A stretch of 64,000 nt of DNA from Variovorax paradoxus NBRC 15149 (lineage in GTDB: Bacteria; Pseudomonadota; Gammaproteobacteria; Burkholderiales; Burkholderiaceae_C), in assembly GCF_001591365.1 (NCBI RefSeq), contig NZ_BCUT01000007.1, positions 1-64,000 of the forward strand. Reading direction: 5' to 3'. The notes beneath the pieces are model-generated. The model saw only the letters and a program-made list of their open reading frames with translations, was not told the origin of the DNA and did no database searches. This document shows, piece after piece, positions 42,795 through 51,428 of the stretch (positions are counted from its first letter, which is position 1; the number at the start of each line of letters is the position of its first letter). A program made the translations under genes and the position numbers.

Positions 42795-44030
42795 TCAGGC
42801 GCCGAGTGCGCGCAGCACGTCGTGGCACGCGCCCATGGTGTGGTAGTCGGTCTTGCCGGCCGGGCTTTTTTCGTCGCTGATCTTGCGGTTGTCGGGCGTG
42901 AGGATGCGGTACCACGCGCCATGGCGGTGGTCGACGAAATGCGCCCAGCTGCAGGCCCAGATGCGGTCGTACCAGCTCCAGTAGCCGGCATCGCCGGTGC
43001 GCACGGCCAGCAGGGCGGCGGCGGCAAAACTCTCGGCCTGCACCCAGAAGTACTTGTCGCCGTCGCACACCGCGCCGTCGGGGCCGAATCCGTAGGCGAG
43101 GCCGCCATGCGCCGCGTCCCAGCCACGCAGCATCGCGGTGTCGAAGAAGTGCCTGGCGCGCGGCACAGCCCACTCCGCTTCGCGGCCCGCGGCAGCCAGC
43201 GCGCGCTCCAGCTGCAATAGCAGCTTGGCCCACTCGGTCAGGTGCCCGGTCTGGAAGCCCCAGGGCCGGAAGATGTTGCTCTTGTCGCCGCGGTTGTAGT
43301 CCCAGTCGACCGACCAGTCTTCGCGGTAGTGCTCCCAGACCAGTCCGCCGGCCAGCGCCGCCTGCCGGCCCGTGACCGACTCCGCCAGCGCGAGCGCGCG
43401 ATCAAGGTAGCGCGCGTCCTGCGTGGCCTCGAAGGCCGCAAGCATCGCTTCGCAGGCGTGCATGTTGGCGTTCTGGCCGCGGTACGTACCCACGTGCCAG
43501 TCGGGGCTGGCTTCGTCGGCATAGAGCGCGTGCCGAGGCTCCCAGAAATGCCGCTCCATCAGCTGCCAGGTGGCCTCGAGCCCTGAGCGCGCTTCTTCGA
43601 TGCCGGCCATGAGGGCATGCGCATGCGCGAGCAGCACGAAGGCCAGGCCGTAGCAATGCTGCGTGCCGTCCTGCACGGTGGCGCGGCCCTCGTGCCAGTC
43701 GACCTGCCACGCATAGCCGCCGCCGGGCTGCGCATGCGCGCGCTGCACGAAAGCCAGGCCGTGGCGCACACCGTCGAGGTGCTTCGGATCGCCGAAGCGC
43801 CGGTACGCCATCGCATGGTTGAAGACGAAACGCGCGCTGCTGACGAGGTGGCGCGTGCGCCGGTCGTACACCGTGCCGTCGTCCTTGAAGAAGTGGAAGA
43901 AGCCGCCGGATGGGTCGCGGCAGACCGGCTCATAGAAGGCCAGCGTGTGCACGATGTGGCCGGTCAGGAATTCGGGCGAGCGGAAGTTCGGCATGGGACT
44001 GAAGGGTTCGAACCGATGGGTCATTGTCAT
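42795..44030 (-). CDS. AGE family epimerase/isomerase
   Basis: About 411 residues of an (alpha/alpha)6 barrel related to N-acylglucosamine 2-epimerase, YihS aldose isomerase and mannose isomerase. The conserved His/Glu-bearing segments FRPWGFQTGHLTEWAKLLL and FWVQAESFAAAALL form the family active site. No signal peptide. Two close ATGs (44030, 44024) are possible; neither has a clear RBS. It is convergent with emrB and divergent from the Liv operon. Substrate likely a free hexose, not provable here. Confidence 0.85.
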   Translation of the reverse strand: MTMTHRFEPFSPMPNFRSPEFLTGHIVHTLAFYEPVCRDPSGGFFHFFKDDGTVYDRRTRHLVSSARFVFNHAMAYRRFGDPKHLDGVRHGLAFVQRAHAQPGGGYAWQVDWHEGRATVQDGTQHCYGLAFVLLAHAHALMAGIEEARSGLEATWQLMERHFWEPRHALYADEASPDWHVGTYRGQNANMHACEAMLAAFEATQDARYLDRALALAESVTGRQAALAGGLVWEHYREDWSVDWDYNRGDKSNIFRPWGFQTGHLTEWAKLLLQLERALAAAGREAEWAVPRARHFFDTAMLRGWDAAHGGLAYGFGPDGAVCDGDKYFWVQAESFAAAALLAVRTGDAGYWSWYDRIWACSWAHFVDHRHGAWYRILTPDNRKISDEKSPAGKTDYHTMGACHDVLRALGA

Positions 44031-44212
44031 TGTGACGACAGTCGCGCGCCGCAGTGAGCGGCCGCGGGCGGAAGGTTGCACTGCAGCATAGGCATTTGCC
44101 CCAGTATGCAAGCGGGAGGCGGCCACGAACAATCGGTCCGCGCTCGACAGTGGCGCGATGAGATGGACCGCATGACCCACATATCTTTCCTGAACCCGGG
44201 CGACTTCGCGAG

Positions 44213-44983
44213 ATGAGCGACGTCATCCTCGAAACACGCCAGCTCACCAAGGAATTCAAGGGGTTCACTGCGGTCAGCAAGGTCGATCTCTCGGTGGTGC
44301 GCGGCTCGATCCATGCGTTGATCGGCCCGAACGGCGCCGGCAAGACCACCTGCTTCAACCTGCTCACCAAGTTTCTCGAACCCACCAGCGGCACGATCCT
44401 GTTCAACGGGCAGGACATCACGGGCGAGCGGCCGGCGCAGATCGCGCGGCGCGGCATCATCCGCTCGTTCCAGATCTCGGCGGTGTTTCCGCACCTCACG
44501 CTGCTGGAGAACGTGCGCCTCGGACTGCAGCGCGCGCTCGGCACCTCGTACCACTTCTGGAAGAGCGAGAAGACGCTCGAGCCGCTCGACGCACGCGCCC
44601 GCGAACTGCTGGCCGAGGTCGGCCTCGCGCACGAAGCCGACGAACTCACGGTGAACCTGCCCTACGGCCACAAGCGAGCGCTCGAGATCGCGACCACGCT
44701 GGCCATGGACCCCGAGCTGATGCTGCTCGACGAGCCCACGCAGGGCATGGGCCATGAAGACGTGCACCGCGTGGCCGAACTCATCAAGCGCGTGTCGGCC
44801 GGCCGCACCATCCTGATGGTCGAGCACAACATGAGCGTGGTCTCGACCATTGCCGACACCATCACGGTGCTGCAGCGCGGCGCCGTGCTGGCCGAAGGGC
44901 CGTACGCCGAAGTCTCCAGAAATCCGCAGGTGATGGAGGCCTACATGGGCACCACCGACGGCCAGCTGCAAGGAGCCCATTGA
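44213..44983 (+). CDS. livG: Branched-chain amino-acid-type ABC transporter ATP-binding protein LivG
   Basis: A 256-residue ATPase. Walker A GPNGAGKTT, signature-like LPYGHKRALEIATTL, Walker B LMLLDEPTQGM and the H-loop in LMVEHNMSVV follow the LivG pattern, in which the signature is degenerate. First gene of livG-livF-livK-livH-livM. It pairs with LivF in the transporter's ATPase dimer. Confidence 0.93.
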   Translation: MSDVILETRQLTKEFKGFTAVSKVDLSVVRGSIHALIGPNGAGKTTCFNLLTKFLEPTSGTILFNGQDITGERPAQIARRGIIRSFQISAVFPHLTLLENVRLGLQRALGTSYHFWKSEKTLEPLDARARELLAEVGLAHEADELTVNLPYGHKRALEIATTLAMDPELMLLDEPTQGMGHEDVHRVAELIKRVSAGRTILMVEHNMSVVSTIADTITVLQRGAVLAEGPYAEVSRNPQVMEAYMGTTDGQLQGAH

Positions 44984-44984
44984 G

Positions 44985-45701
44985 ATGACCGCCGCGCTCG
45001 AAATCAAGGGCCTGCACGCCTGGTACGGCGAATCACACGTGCTGCATGGCGTCGACATGGTGGTGCAGCCCGGCGAGGTGGTCACGCTGCTCGGGCGCAA
45101 CGGCGCGGGGCGCACCAGCACGCTGCGCGCGATCATGGGCCTGACCGGCTCGCGCAAGGGCAGCATCGAAGTCAACGGCGTGCAGACCATCGGCATGGCC
45201 ACGCACCGCATCGCGCACCTGGGCATCGGCTATTGCCCCGAGGAGCGCGGCATCTTCGCGAGCCTCTCGGCCGAGGAGAACCTGCTGCTGCCGCCGCCGC
45301 TCAAGAACGGCAAGGGCGTGGGGCAGGGCATGTCGGTGGCCGAGATATACGAGATGTTCCCCAACCTGGCCGAGCGCCGCAACAGCCCGGGCACGCGGCT
45401 GTCGGGCGGCGAGCAGCAGATGCTCGCGGTGGCGCGCATCCTGCGCACCGGCGCCAAGCTGCTGCTGCTCGACGAGATATCCGAAGGCCTCGCGCCCGTC
45501 ATCGTGCAGGCGCTCGCGCGGATGATCCACACGCTGCGCGCCAAGGGCTACACCATCGTGATGGTGGAGCAGAACTTCCGCTTTGCCGCGCCGCTGGCCG
45601 ACCGCTTCTACGTGATGGAGCACGGCCGCATGGTCGAGGCCTTCGGCGCCAAGGAACTCGACGCCAAGATGCCCGTGCTCAGCGAGCTGCTGGGCGTGTA
45701 G
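44985..45701 (+). CDS. livF: Branched-chain amino-acid-type ABC transporter ATP-binding protein LivF
   Basis: A 238-residue ATPase with signature RLSGGEQQMLAVARIL and Walker B LLLLDEISEGLAP, typical of LivF. The Walker A is GRNGAGRTS: the usual phosphate-binding Lys is Arg (residue 43, codon CGC at 45111). All other motifs are intact, so the gene is not decayed. The start lies one base after the livG stop. Confidence 0.92.
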   Translation: MTAALEIKGLHAWYGESHVLHGVDMVVQPGEVVTLLGRNGAGRTSTLRAIMGLTGSRKGSIEVNGVQTIGMATHRIAHLGIGYCPEERGIFASLSAEENLLLPPPLKNGKGVGQGMSVAEIYEMFPNLAERRNSPGTRLSGGEQQMLAVARILRTGAKLLLLDEISEGLAPVIVQALARMIHTLRAKGYTIVMVEQNFRFAAPLADRFYVMEHGRMVEAFGAKELDAKMPVLSELLGV

Positions 45702-45757
45702 GCGAGCGCACGCCAATTTTTTCTGTCGACGACCCTTTCAACTATTCAGGAGACACC

Positions 45758-46954
45758 ATGCAAACCAAGCTCAAAATCATTGCTCTCATGCTCGGGGCCG
45801 CGGGTCTTGCGAGCCATGCCGTGCAGGCGCAGGAGAAGGTCGTCATCGGCTACATCAGCGACCTGTCGGGCCTGTACGCCGACCTGGAAGGCAAGGGCGG
45901 CGCCACGGCCATCCAGATGGCCATCGACGACATGGGCGGCAAGGTGCTCGGCCAGCCGGTCGAGGTGCTGAGCGTCGACCACCAGAACAAGCCCGACATC
46001 GCGGCCTCGAAGGCGCGCGAATGGATCGACACCGCCGGCGCCACGATGATCTTCGCGGGCACCAATTCGGGCGTGGCGCTGGCCACCGCCAAGGTGGCGC
46101 AGGAAAAGAAGCGCGTGTTCTTCACCAACGGCGCGGCCACCTCGGCGCTCACCAACGCGCAGTGCAGCCCCTACACCGTGCACTACGCCTACGACACTGT
46201 CGCGCTCGCCAAGAGCACCGGCGGCGCGGTGGTCGACACCGGCGGCAAGAGCTGGTTCTTCCTGACGGCCGACTATGCCTTCGGCCATGCGCTCGAGGCC
46301 GACACCGCCAAGGTCGTCAAGGCCAAGGGCGGCTCGGTGGTGGGCACGGTGCGGGCGCCGCTCAATGCGTCGGACTTCTCGTCCTTCCTGCTGCAGGCGC
46401 AGAACTCCAAGGCCCAGGTGCTGGGCCTGGCCAATGCCGGCGGCGACTTCATCAACTCGATGAAGGCCTCGAAGGAATTCGGCATCGACAAGTCGATGAA
46501 GATCGCGGGCCTGCTGGTGTTCCTCACCGACGTGAAGAGCCTGGGCCTGCCGGCCACGCAGGGCCTGCTGCACACCACCAGCTGGTACTGGGACGCCGAC
46601 GACGAGTCGCGCAAGTGGGCCGCGCGCTACGAAGCCAAGACCAAGAACAAGCCGACCGACATCCAGGCCGCCGACTACTCGGCCACCATGGCCTACCTCA
46701 AGGCCGTGGAGGCGGTGAAGAGCACCGATGCCGACAAGGTCATGGCCTACCTCAAGAAGACGCCGATCAACGACTTCTACGCCAAGGGCGTGATCCGCGC
46801 CGACGGCCGCATGGTGCACGACATGCTGCTGGCCGAGGTCAAGAAGCCTTCGGAATCCAAGGGCCCCTGGGACCTGCTGAAGATCGTCAAGAAGGTGCCG
46901 GGCGACCAGGTCTACACGACCAAGGAAGAAAGCACCTGCGCGCTGTGGAAGTAA
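45758..46954 (+). CDS. Substrate-binding protein of the Liv-type transporter
   Basis: A 398-residue periplasmic binding protein with a Sec signal (KLKIIALMLGAAGLASHAVQAQ) and the Peripla_BP_6 fold start EKVVIGYISDLSGLYADLEGKGG. RBS AGGAG precedes ATG 45758. It sits in the middle of the operon between the ATPases and the permeases. It may bind branched-chain amino acids, short amides or aromatic acids; the sequence alone does not decide. Confidence 0.9.
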   Translation: MQTKLKIIALMLGAAGLASHAVQAQEKVVIGYISDLSGLYADLEGKGGATAIQMAIDDMGGKVLGQPVEVLSVDHQNKPDIAASKAREWIDTAGATMIFAGTNSGVALATAKVAQEKKRVFFTNGAATSALTNAQCSPYTVHYAYDTVALAKSTGGAVVDTGGKSWFFLTADYAFGHALEADTAKVVKAKGGSVVGTVRAPLNASDFSSFLLQAQNSKAQVLGLANAGGDFINSMKASKEFGIDKSMKIAGLLVFLTDVKSLGLPATQGLLHTTSWYWDADDESRKWAARYEAKTKNKPTDIQAADYSATMAYLKAVEAVKSTDADKVMAYLKKTPINDFYAKGVIRADGRMVHDMLLAEVKKPSESKGPWDLLKIVKKVPGDQVYTTKEESTCALWK

Positions 46955-46968
46955 GCGTTGCCTGAGCG

Positions 46969-47013
46969 GGAGGCGGCCGTACGCGGCGCCCCCCGCGCGA
47001 AGCCGCTGCCTCC
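46969..47013 (+). other. Stem-loop between binding-protein and permease genes
   Basis: GGAGGCGGC pairs with GCCGCTGCCTCC (one bulge), and the GC-rich loop can fold further; TTTC follows. A stem here would favour mRNA of the upstream binding-protein gene over the permease genes, the usual stoichiometric need in ABC operons. It may be a partial terminator or an exonuclease block. Confidence 0.55.
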
Positions 47014-47038
47014 TTTCTGAACCTCGATTCCATTCACG

Positions 47039-47914
47039 ATGAATATTTCTATGCCTGCCCTGTTGAGCCAGCTCCTGCTGGGGCTGGTCAACGGGTCGTT
47101 CTACGCGATCCTGAGCCTGGGGCTGGCGGTGATCTTCGGGCTGCTCAACGTCATCAACTTCGCGCATGGCGCGCTGTTCATGATGGGGGCGGTGCTGTCG
47201 TGGATGGCGATGAACTACTTCAACGTCAACTACTGGGTCATGCTGGTGGTGGCGCCGGTCATCGTCGGCCTGTTCGGCGTGCTGATCGAGCGGCTGCTGC
47301 TGCGCTGGATCTACAAGCTCGACCACCTTTACGGCCTCTTGCTCACGCTGGGCCTCACGCTGCTGATCGAAGGCGGCTTCCGCTCGGTGTACGGCGTCTC
47401 TGGCCTGGCCTACAGCACGCCCGAGGCGCTGAGCGGCGGCACCAACCTGGGCTTCATGTTCCTGCCCAACTACCGCGCGTGGGTGGTGGTGGCGTCGCTG
47501 GTGGTGTGCTTTGCCACCTGGTATGCAATTGAGAAGACGCGGCTCGGTGCCTACCTGCGCGCCGGCACCGAGAACCCGCGGCTGGTGGAAGCCTTCGGCG
47601 TCAACGTGCCGCTGATGGTGACGCTGACCTACGGCTTCGGCGTGGCGCTGGCGGCCTTCGCGGGCGTGCTCGCGGCGCCGGTGATCCAGATCTCGCCGCT
47701 GATGGGGCAGAACCTCATCATCATCGTGTTCGCGGTGGTCGTGATCGGCGGCATGGGCTCGATCATGGGCGCCATCCTCACGGGCCTGGGGCTCGGCGTG
47801 GTCGAGGGGCTGACCAAGGTGTTCTATCCGGAGGCCTCGGCCACGGTGGTGTTCGTGATCATGGTCGTGGTGCTGCTGATCCGTCCGGCCGGCCTGTTCG
47901 GCAGCGAGAAGTGA
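47039..47914 (+). CDS. livH: Branched-chain amino-acid-type ABC permease LivH
   Basis: A 291-residue inner-membrane permease with eight or so helices. LivH hallmarks are LVNGSFYAILSLGLAVIFGLLNVINFAHGALFMMGA near the start and NPRLVEAFGVNV in the coupling loop. Its stop overlaps livM. Confidence 0.94.
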   Translation: MNISMPALLSQLLLGLVNGSFYAILSLGLAVIFGLLNVINFAHGALFMMGAVLSWMAMNYFNVNYWVMLVVAPVIVGLFGVLIERLLLRWIYKLDHLYGLLLTLGLTLLIEGGFRSVYGVSGLAYSTPEALSGGTNLGFMFLPNYRAWVVVASLVVCFATWYAIEKTRLGAYLRAGTENPRLVEAFGVNVPLMVTLTYGFGVALAAFAGVLAAPVIQISPLMGQNLIIIVFAVVVIGGMGSIMGAILTGLGLGVVEGLTKVFYPEASATVVFVIMVVVLLIRPAGLFGSEK

Positions 47915-48906
47915 AGTCCATGAAGAAAATATCGCTCGTCGTCTACGGGGTGCTGCTGCTGGCGCTCATCGCGGCACCTTTCATCGGCTTCTATCCGGTG
48001 TTCGTGATGAAGGTGCTGTGCTTTGCGCTCTTTGCCTGCGCCTTCAACCTGTTGCTGGGCTACACCGGCATGCTGTCCTTCGGCCATGCCGCGTTCCTGG
48101 GCGGCTCGGCCTACCTCACGGGCCATGCGCTCAAGGTCTGGCACCTCACGCCCGAGCTCGGGCTGATCGCGGGCACGCTGGCCGGCGCGCTGCTGGGGCT
48201 GGTGTTCGGCTGGCTGGCGATTCGCCGCCAGGGCATCTATTTTTCGATGATCACGCTGGCGCTCGCGCAGATGATGTACTTCGTCGCGCTGCAGGCACCG
48301 TTCACGGGCGGCGAGGACGGGCTGCAGAGCGTGCCGCGCGGCAAGCTCTTCGGCCTCATCGACCTGCGCGACGACCTCACGATGTACTACGTTGCGCTGG
48401 TGATCGTGGTGGCGGCCTTCCTGCTCATTGCGCGCACCGTGCATTCGCCGTTCGGGCAGGTGCTCAAGGGCATCAAGGAGAACGAGCCTCGCGCCATCTC
48501 GCTCGGCTACGACGTCAACCGCTTCAAGCTGCTGGCCTTCGTGATCTCGGCCGCGCTGTCGGGCCTGGCCGGCTCGCTCAAGACGCTGGTGCTCGGCTTC
48601 GCTTCGCTGAGCGACGTGCACTGGACCGCCTCGGGCCACGTGATCCTCATGACGCTGGTGGGCGGCCTGGGCACGCTGTCGGGCCCGCTGGTGGGCTCGG
48701 CGGTGGTGGTGCTGCTGGAGAACAAGGTGGGCGACTTCGGCAGCTTCATGGCGCACCTCACCGGGGTCGACTGGTTCAACACGCTCGGCGAGTCGGTCAC
48801 CATGGTCACGGGCCTGATCTTCGTGATCTGCGTGCTGGCGTTCCGCAGGGGCATCATGGGCGAGGTCATCGCCTTCATCGACCGGCGCCGCGGCAAGAAG
48901 GCCTGA
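47911..48906 (+). CDS. livM: Branched-chain amino-acid-type ABC permease LivM
   Basis: A 331-residue permease, partner of LivH. The family block YTGMLSFGHAAFLGGSAYLTG and the coupling helix IKENEPRAISLGYDVNRFKL are clear. GTG 47911 overlaps the livH stop (GTGA); ATG 47920 is an alternative that loses three residues. Last gene of the operon, followed by a terminator. Confidence 0.93.
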   Translation: MKSMKKISLVVYGVLLLALIAAPFIGFYPVFVMKVLCFALFACAFNLLLGYTGMLSFGHAAFLGGSAYLTGHALKVWHLTPELGLIAGTLAGALLGLVFGWLAIRRQGIYFSMITLALAQMMYFVALQAPFTGGEDGLQSVPRGKLFGLIDLRDDLTMYYVALVIVVAAFLLIARTVHSPFGQVLKGIKENEPRAISLGYDVNRFKLLAFVISAALSGLAGSLKTLVLGFASLSDVHWTASGHVILMTLVGGLGTLSGPLVGSAVVVLLENKVGDFGSFMAHLTGVDWFNTLGESVTMVTGLIFVICVLAFRRGIMGEVIAFIDRRRGKKA

Positions 48907-48909
48907 AGC

Positions 48910-48944
48910 GAAACAAGGCGGATTCTGTCCGCCTTCTTCGTTTC
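48910..48944. terminator. Terminator between convergent livM and the nucleotidase gene
   Basis: GAAAC-AA-GGCGGA pairs with TCCGCC-TTCTTC-GTTTC around a 5-nt loop. A/T-rich flanks on both sides let it work for both strands, though the U-run is interrupted. Confidence 0.7.
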
Positions 48945-48953
48945 TGGCCCCCC

Positions 48954-50789
48954 TCAGGGCAGCGCCGTGATGCGGTTGGCCGCGGGCGGCGCGAGCGGGC
49001 TGTTCGCCTTGATGTAGGCCTCGAGGGCGTCCACGTCCTGGTCGCCGCCGAGCGTGTCGGTGCCCTGGTTGAAGACCGTGAAGTTGTCGCCGCCGGTGGC
49101 CAGGAAGCTGTTCATCGTCACGCGGTAGCTCGCGCCGTCGGTCATCGCGGTTCCGTTGAGCGCCATGTTGCCGATGCGCGAGCCCGCGGGTGCCGAGAGG
49201 CTGTAGCTGTAGCTCAGGCTGCGCGAAGGCAGCAGCACCCTCGGCGAGGCGACCGTGTTGCTGCCGCTGTTGAACTGCTGCTCGAGCAAGGCCTTGATCT
49301 GCGCGCCGGTCATCGTCTTCACCACCAGGCTGTTGCCGAAGGGCTGCACGCTGAAGATCTGGCCATAGGTCACGCTGCCGTCGCCGGCCGGCACCAGGTC
49401 GGCGCGCACGCCGCCCGGATTCATGAACGCGATCTGCGCGCCGCCCTTGTTGCTGGCACTGGTGGCGGCGAGCTGCGCATCGGCGATCAGGTTGCCCAGC
49501 ACGCTTTCGCGCGAGGCCGCCTGCGTGCGCGTGGCGGGGCCGGAGAGCGTGCCCACCACCCGCTGCACCAGCGGCGCCGCGACGGACAGGTACTGGCTGA
49601 CGAGCCCGGCCACTTCCTGGTTCTTGCCGAACACGGGGTACTGGTCGGTCAGCGCCACCGTGGTTGCGCCGCTGGTGTAGGCCTCGCCCTGGACGATCAC
49701 GTTGTCGGCCGACTTGGCCGTGACCTTGCGGGTGCGCGTGTCGATCGTCAGGTTGATGTCGGTCAGCAGGGTGCCGTACTGGCCGGCGCTGGTCAAAAGG
49801 AAGGGCTTGGCCGGGTTGGTCTTGCCGTAGTCGCAGGTGTAGGAGCGGTGCGTGTGGCCCGAGATCACCACGTCGACGGAGGCGTCGAGCTTGTCGAGGA
49901 TCGGCAGGATGTCGCCGTTCAGGCCGGCGCAGCTCTTGTCGTTGTAGCCCACGGTGGTGGTGCCGCCCTCGTGGACCACCACCACGATGGCGTCGGCGCC
50001 CTGGGCCTTCAGCTGCGGAATCAGCGCGTTGGCCGTGTCGGCCTCGTCCTTGAAGCTCAGTCCCGCAACGCCGGCCGGCGTCACGATGCTGGGCGTGCCC
50101 TTGAGCGTCATGCCGATGAACGCGACCTTCACCGTGGCGCCGTCCTTGGTGAAGCTCTTGATGCCCGTGGCGGGGAACAGCGTGGTGCCGTCGCTCTTCA
50201 CGGTGTTGGCCGCCAGGAAGCCGAAGTTGGCACCCGGGAAGGCCTTGTTCACGCGGCAGGGCTCCAGCGGCGTGTTCTTGGTGCAGCCGCCGTTCTTCAT
50301 GCGCAGGAGCTCGGTCTGGCCCTTGTCGAACTCGTGGTTGCCGACCGCGTTGAAGTCGATCTTCATCGCGTTCACGGCCTCGATGGTCGGCTCGTCGAGG
50401 AACAGCGCCGACACCAGCGGCGAGGCGCCGATCATGTCGCCGGCCGAGACCACGGCGTTGTTCTCGTTCTTCGCCTTGAGCGACGCGATGGCCGAAGCGA
50501 GGTAGGCGGCGCCGCCGGCGGGCACCGGCACCATGCCGCCGCCGTTCGCCGGGGCGGTGATGGAAAGCCGGGGCGGCTCGAGGTTGCCGTGCAGGTCGTT
50601 GAAGGCGATGAGCTTCACGTCCATGCTGCCGGGCGCGGCGGGCGCCGGCGCAGGGGGCGGTGCCGGCGCCGGTGCGGGCGGCGGGAGGAACGGAATGAAC
50701 CCGTTGTTCGAATGGCTGCTTCCGCCGCATGCGGACAAGGTGGCCAGGACCACCCCCGCCAGGGCGAGATGTTTCAACGATGCGTGCAT
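48954..50789 (-). CDS. Bifunctional metallophosphatase/5'-nucleotidase lipoprotein
   Basis: A 611-residue enzyme of the UshA/5'-nucleotidase family. A lipobox (ATLSACGGS, Cys about 20) and a Pro/Ala linker (about 33-52) anchor it to a membrane facing the periplasm. The metallophosphatase domain shows AFNDLHGN, GNHEFDKGQ, VVVVHEGG and SGHTHRSY; the C-terminal 5_nucleotid_C domain has GGVRADLVPAGDGSVTYGQIFSVQPF. It likely dephosphorylates extracellular nucleotides to nucleosides. ATG 50789 follows AGGAGAGG; the frame start at 50849 is less likely. Confidence 0.93.
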   Translation of the reverse strand: MHASLKHLALAGVVLATLSACGGSSHSNNGFIPFLPPPAPAPAPPPAPAPAAPGSMDVKLIAFNDLHGNLEPPRLSITAPANGGGMVPVPAGGAAYLASAIASLKAKNENNAVVSAGDMIGASPLVSALFLDEPTIEAVNAMKIDFNAVGNHEFDKGQTELLRMKNGGCTKNTPLEPCRVNKAFPGANFGFLAANTVKSDGTTLFPATGIKSFTKDGATVKVAFIGMTLKGTPSIVTPAGVAGLSFKDEADTANALIPQLKAQGADAIVVVVHEGGTTTVGYNDKSCAGLNGDILPILDKLDASVDVVISGHTHRSYTCDYGKTNPAKPFLLTSAGQYGTLLTDINLTIDTRTRKVTAKSADNVIVQGEAYTSGATTVALTDQYPVFGKNQEVAGLVSQYLSVAAPLVQRVVGTLSGPATRTQAASRESVLGNLIADAQLAATSASNKGGAQIAFMNPGGVRADLVPAGDGSVTYGQIFSVQPFGNSLVVKTMTGAQIKALLEQQFNSGSNTVASPRVLLPSRSLSYSYSLSAPAGSRIGNMALNGTAMTDGASYRVTMNSFLATGGDNFTVFNQGTDTLGGDQDVDALEAYIKANSPLAPPAANRITALP

Positions 50790-50873
50790 GAGCCTCTCCT
50801 CTTTGGATGGAATGCAGCGCATGCTGGACATGGCAGATGACGTCGCCATGACCGCCCCGCGCAGGAAGCGTGA

Positions 50874-51329
50874 TCAGGGCAGGGGAACCACGCGGATGGC
50901 CACGCCGGGGCCGAAGGCGCGCTGCAGCAATTCGCCCGCCTGGGCGCTTTGCGCGTCGCCGGGCGACTGCACGGCCAGCCATCCTTCCGCGGCTCGTCGC
51001 TGCAGGTGCCAGCCCTCCTGCCCGATGCGGATCAGGCTGGCGAGCGACGCGGCGTCCGCGATGGGCAGCGCCGCGGGCACGATGTCGAGCCAGTCCACCA
51101 CCTGGTCGGCTTCGCCGCCGAGCCGCGCGGTCGCGCCGTCCACCAGCGCGCGCTGCGTGGCGGCATCCCTGACCGCGCCTTGCAGCACGATGCCGTTGCC
51201 GTGCCAGCGGATTTCAAGCGCTGCGTTCGTTGCCGATGGGGCCGGCCGCGCGGCCGCGAACACCCACGCGGCGCCTGCCGCGGCCAGCAGCGCCATCAGC
51301 AGCGCGATGAGCCGGAGTCGTCTGTTCAT
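50874..51329 (-). CDS. BON-domain-like membrane-anchored protein
   Basis: A 151-residue protein with an N-terminal hydrophobic signal or anchor (RLIALLMALLAAAGAAWVFAA). The middle (ALEIRWHGNGIVLQGAVRDA, then LVDGATARLGGEADQVVDWL) resembles a BON/OmpA-associated repeat in layout: beta-strand, GAVRD turn, helix, strand. BON domains usually bind phospholipid membranes. Not a confident family match. It follows 51430-52505 on the same strand and precedes the nucleotidase by 84 bp. Confidence 0.65.
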   Translation of the reverse strand: MNRRLRLIALLMALLAAAGAAWVFAAARPAPSATNAALEIRWHGNGIVLQGAVRDAATQRALVDGATARLGGEADQVVDWLDIVPAALPIADAASLASLIRIGQEGWHLQRRAAEGWLAVQSPGDAQSAQAGELLQRAFGPGVAIRVVPLP

Positions 51330-51428
51330 TCGAGCCTTGGCGCACGACCATCGTGCAAACGTCGAGTGCCGAGTTCAGGGGCCCGGCATGACGGCGTGAT
51401 GACAGCCGCACAGGGCTGCTGCGCGGCC

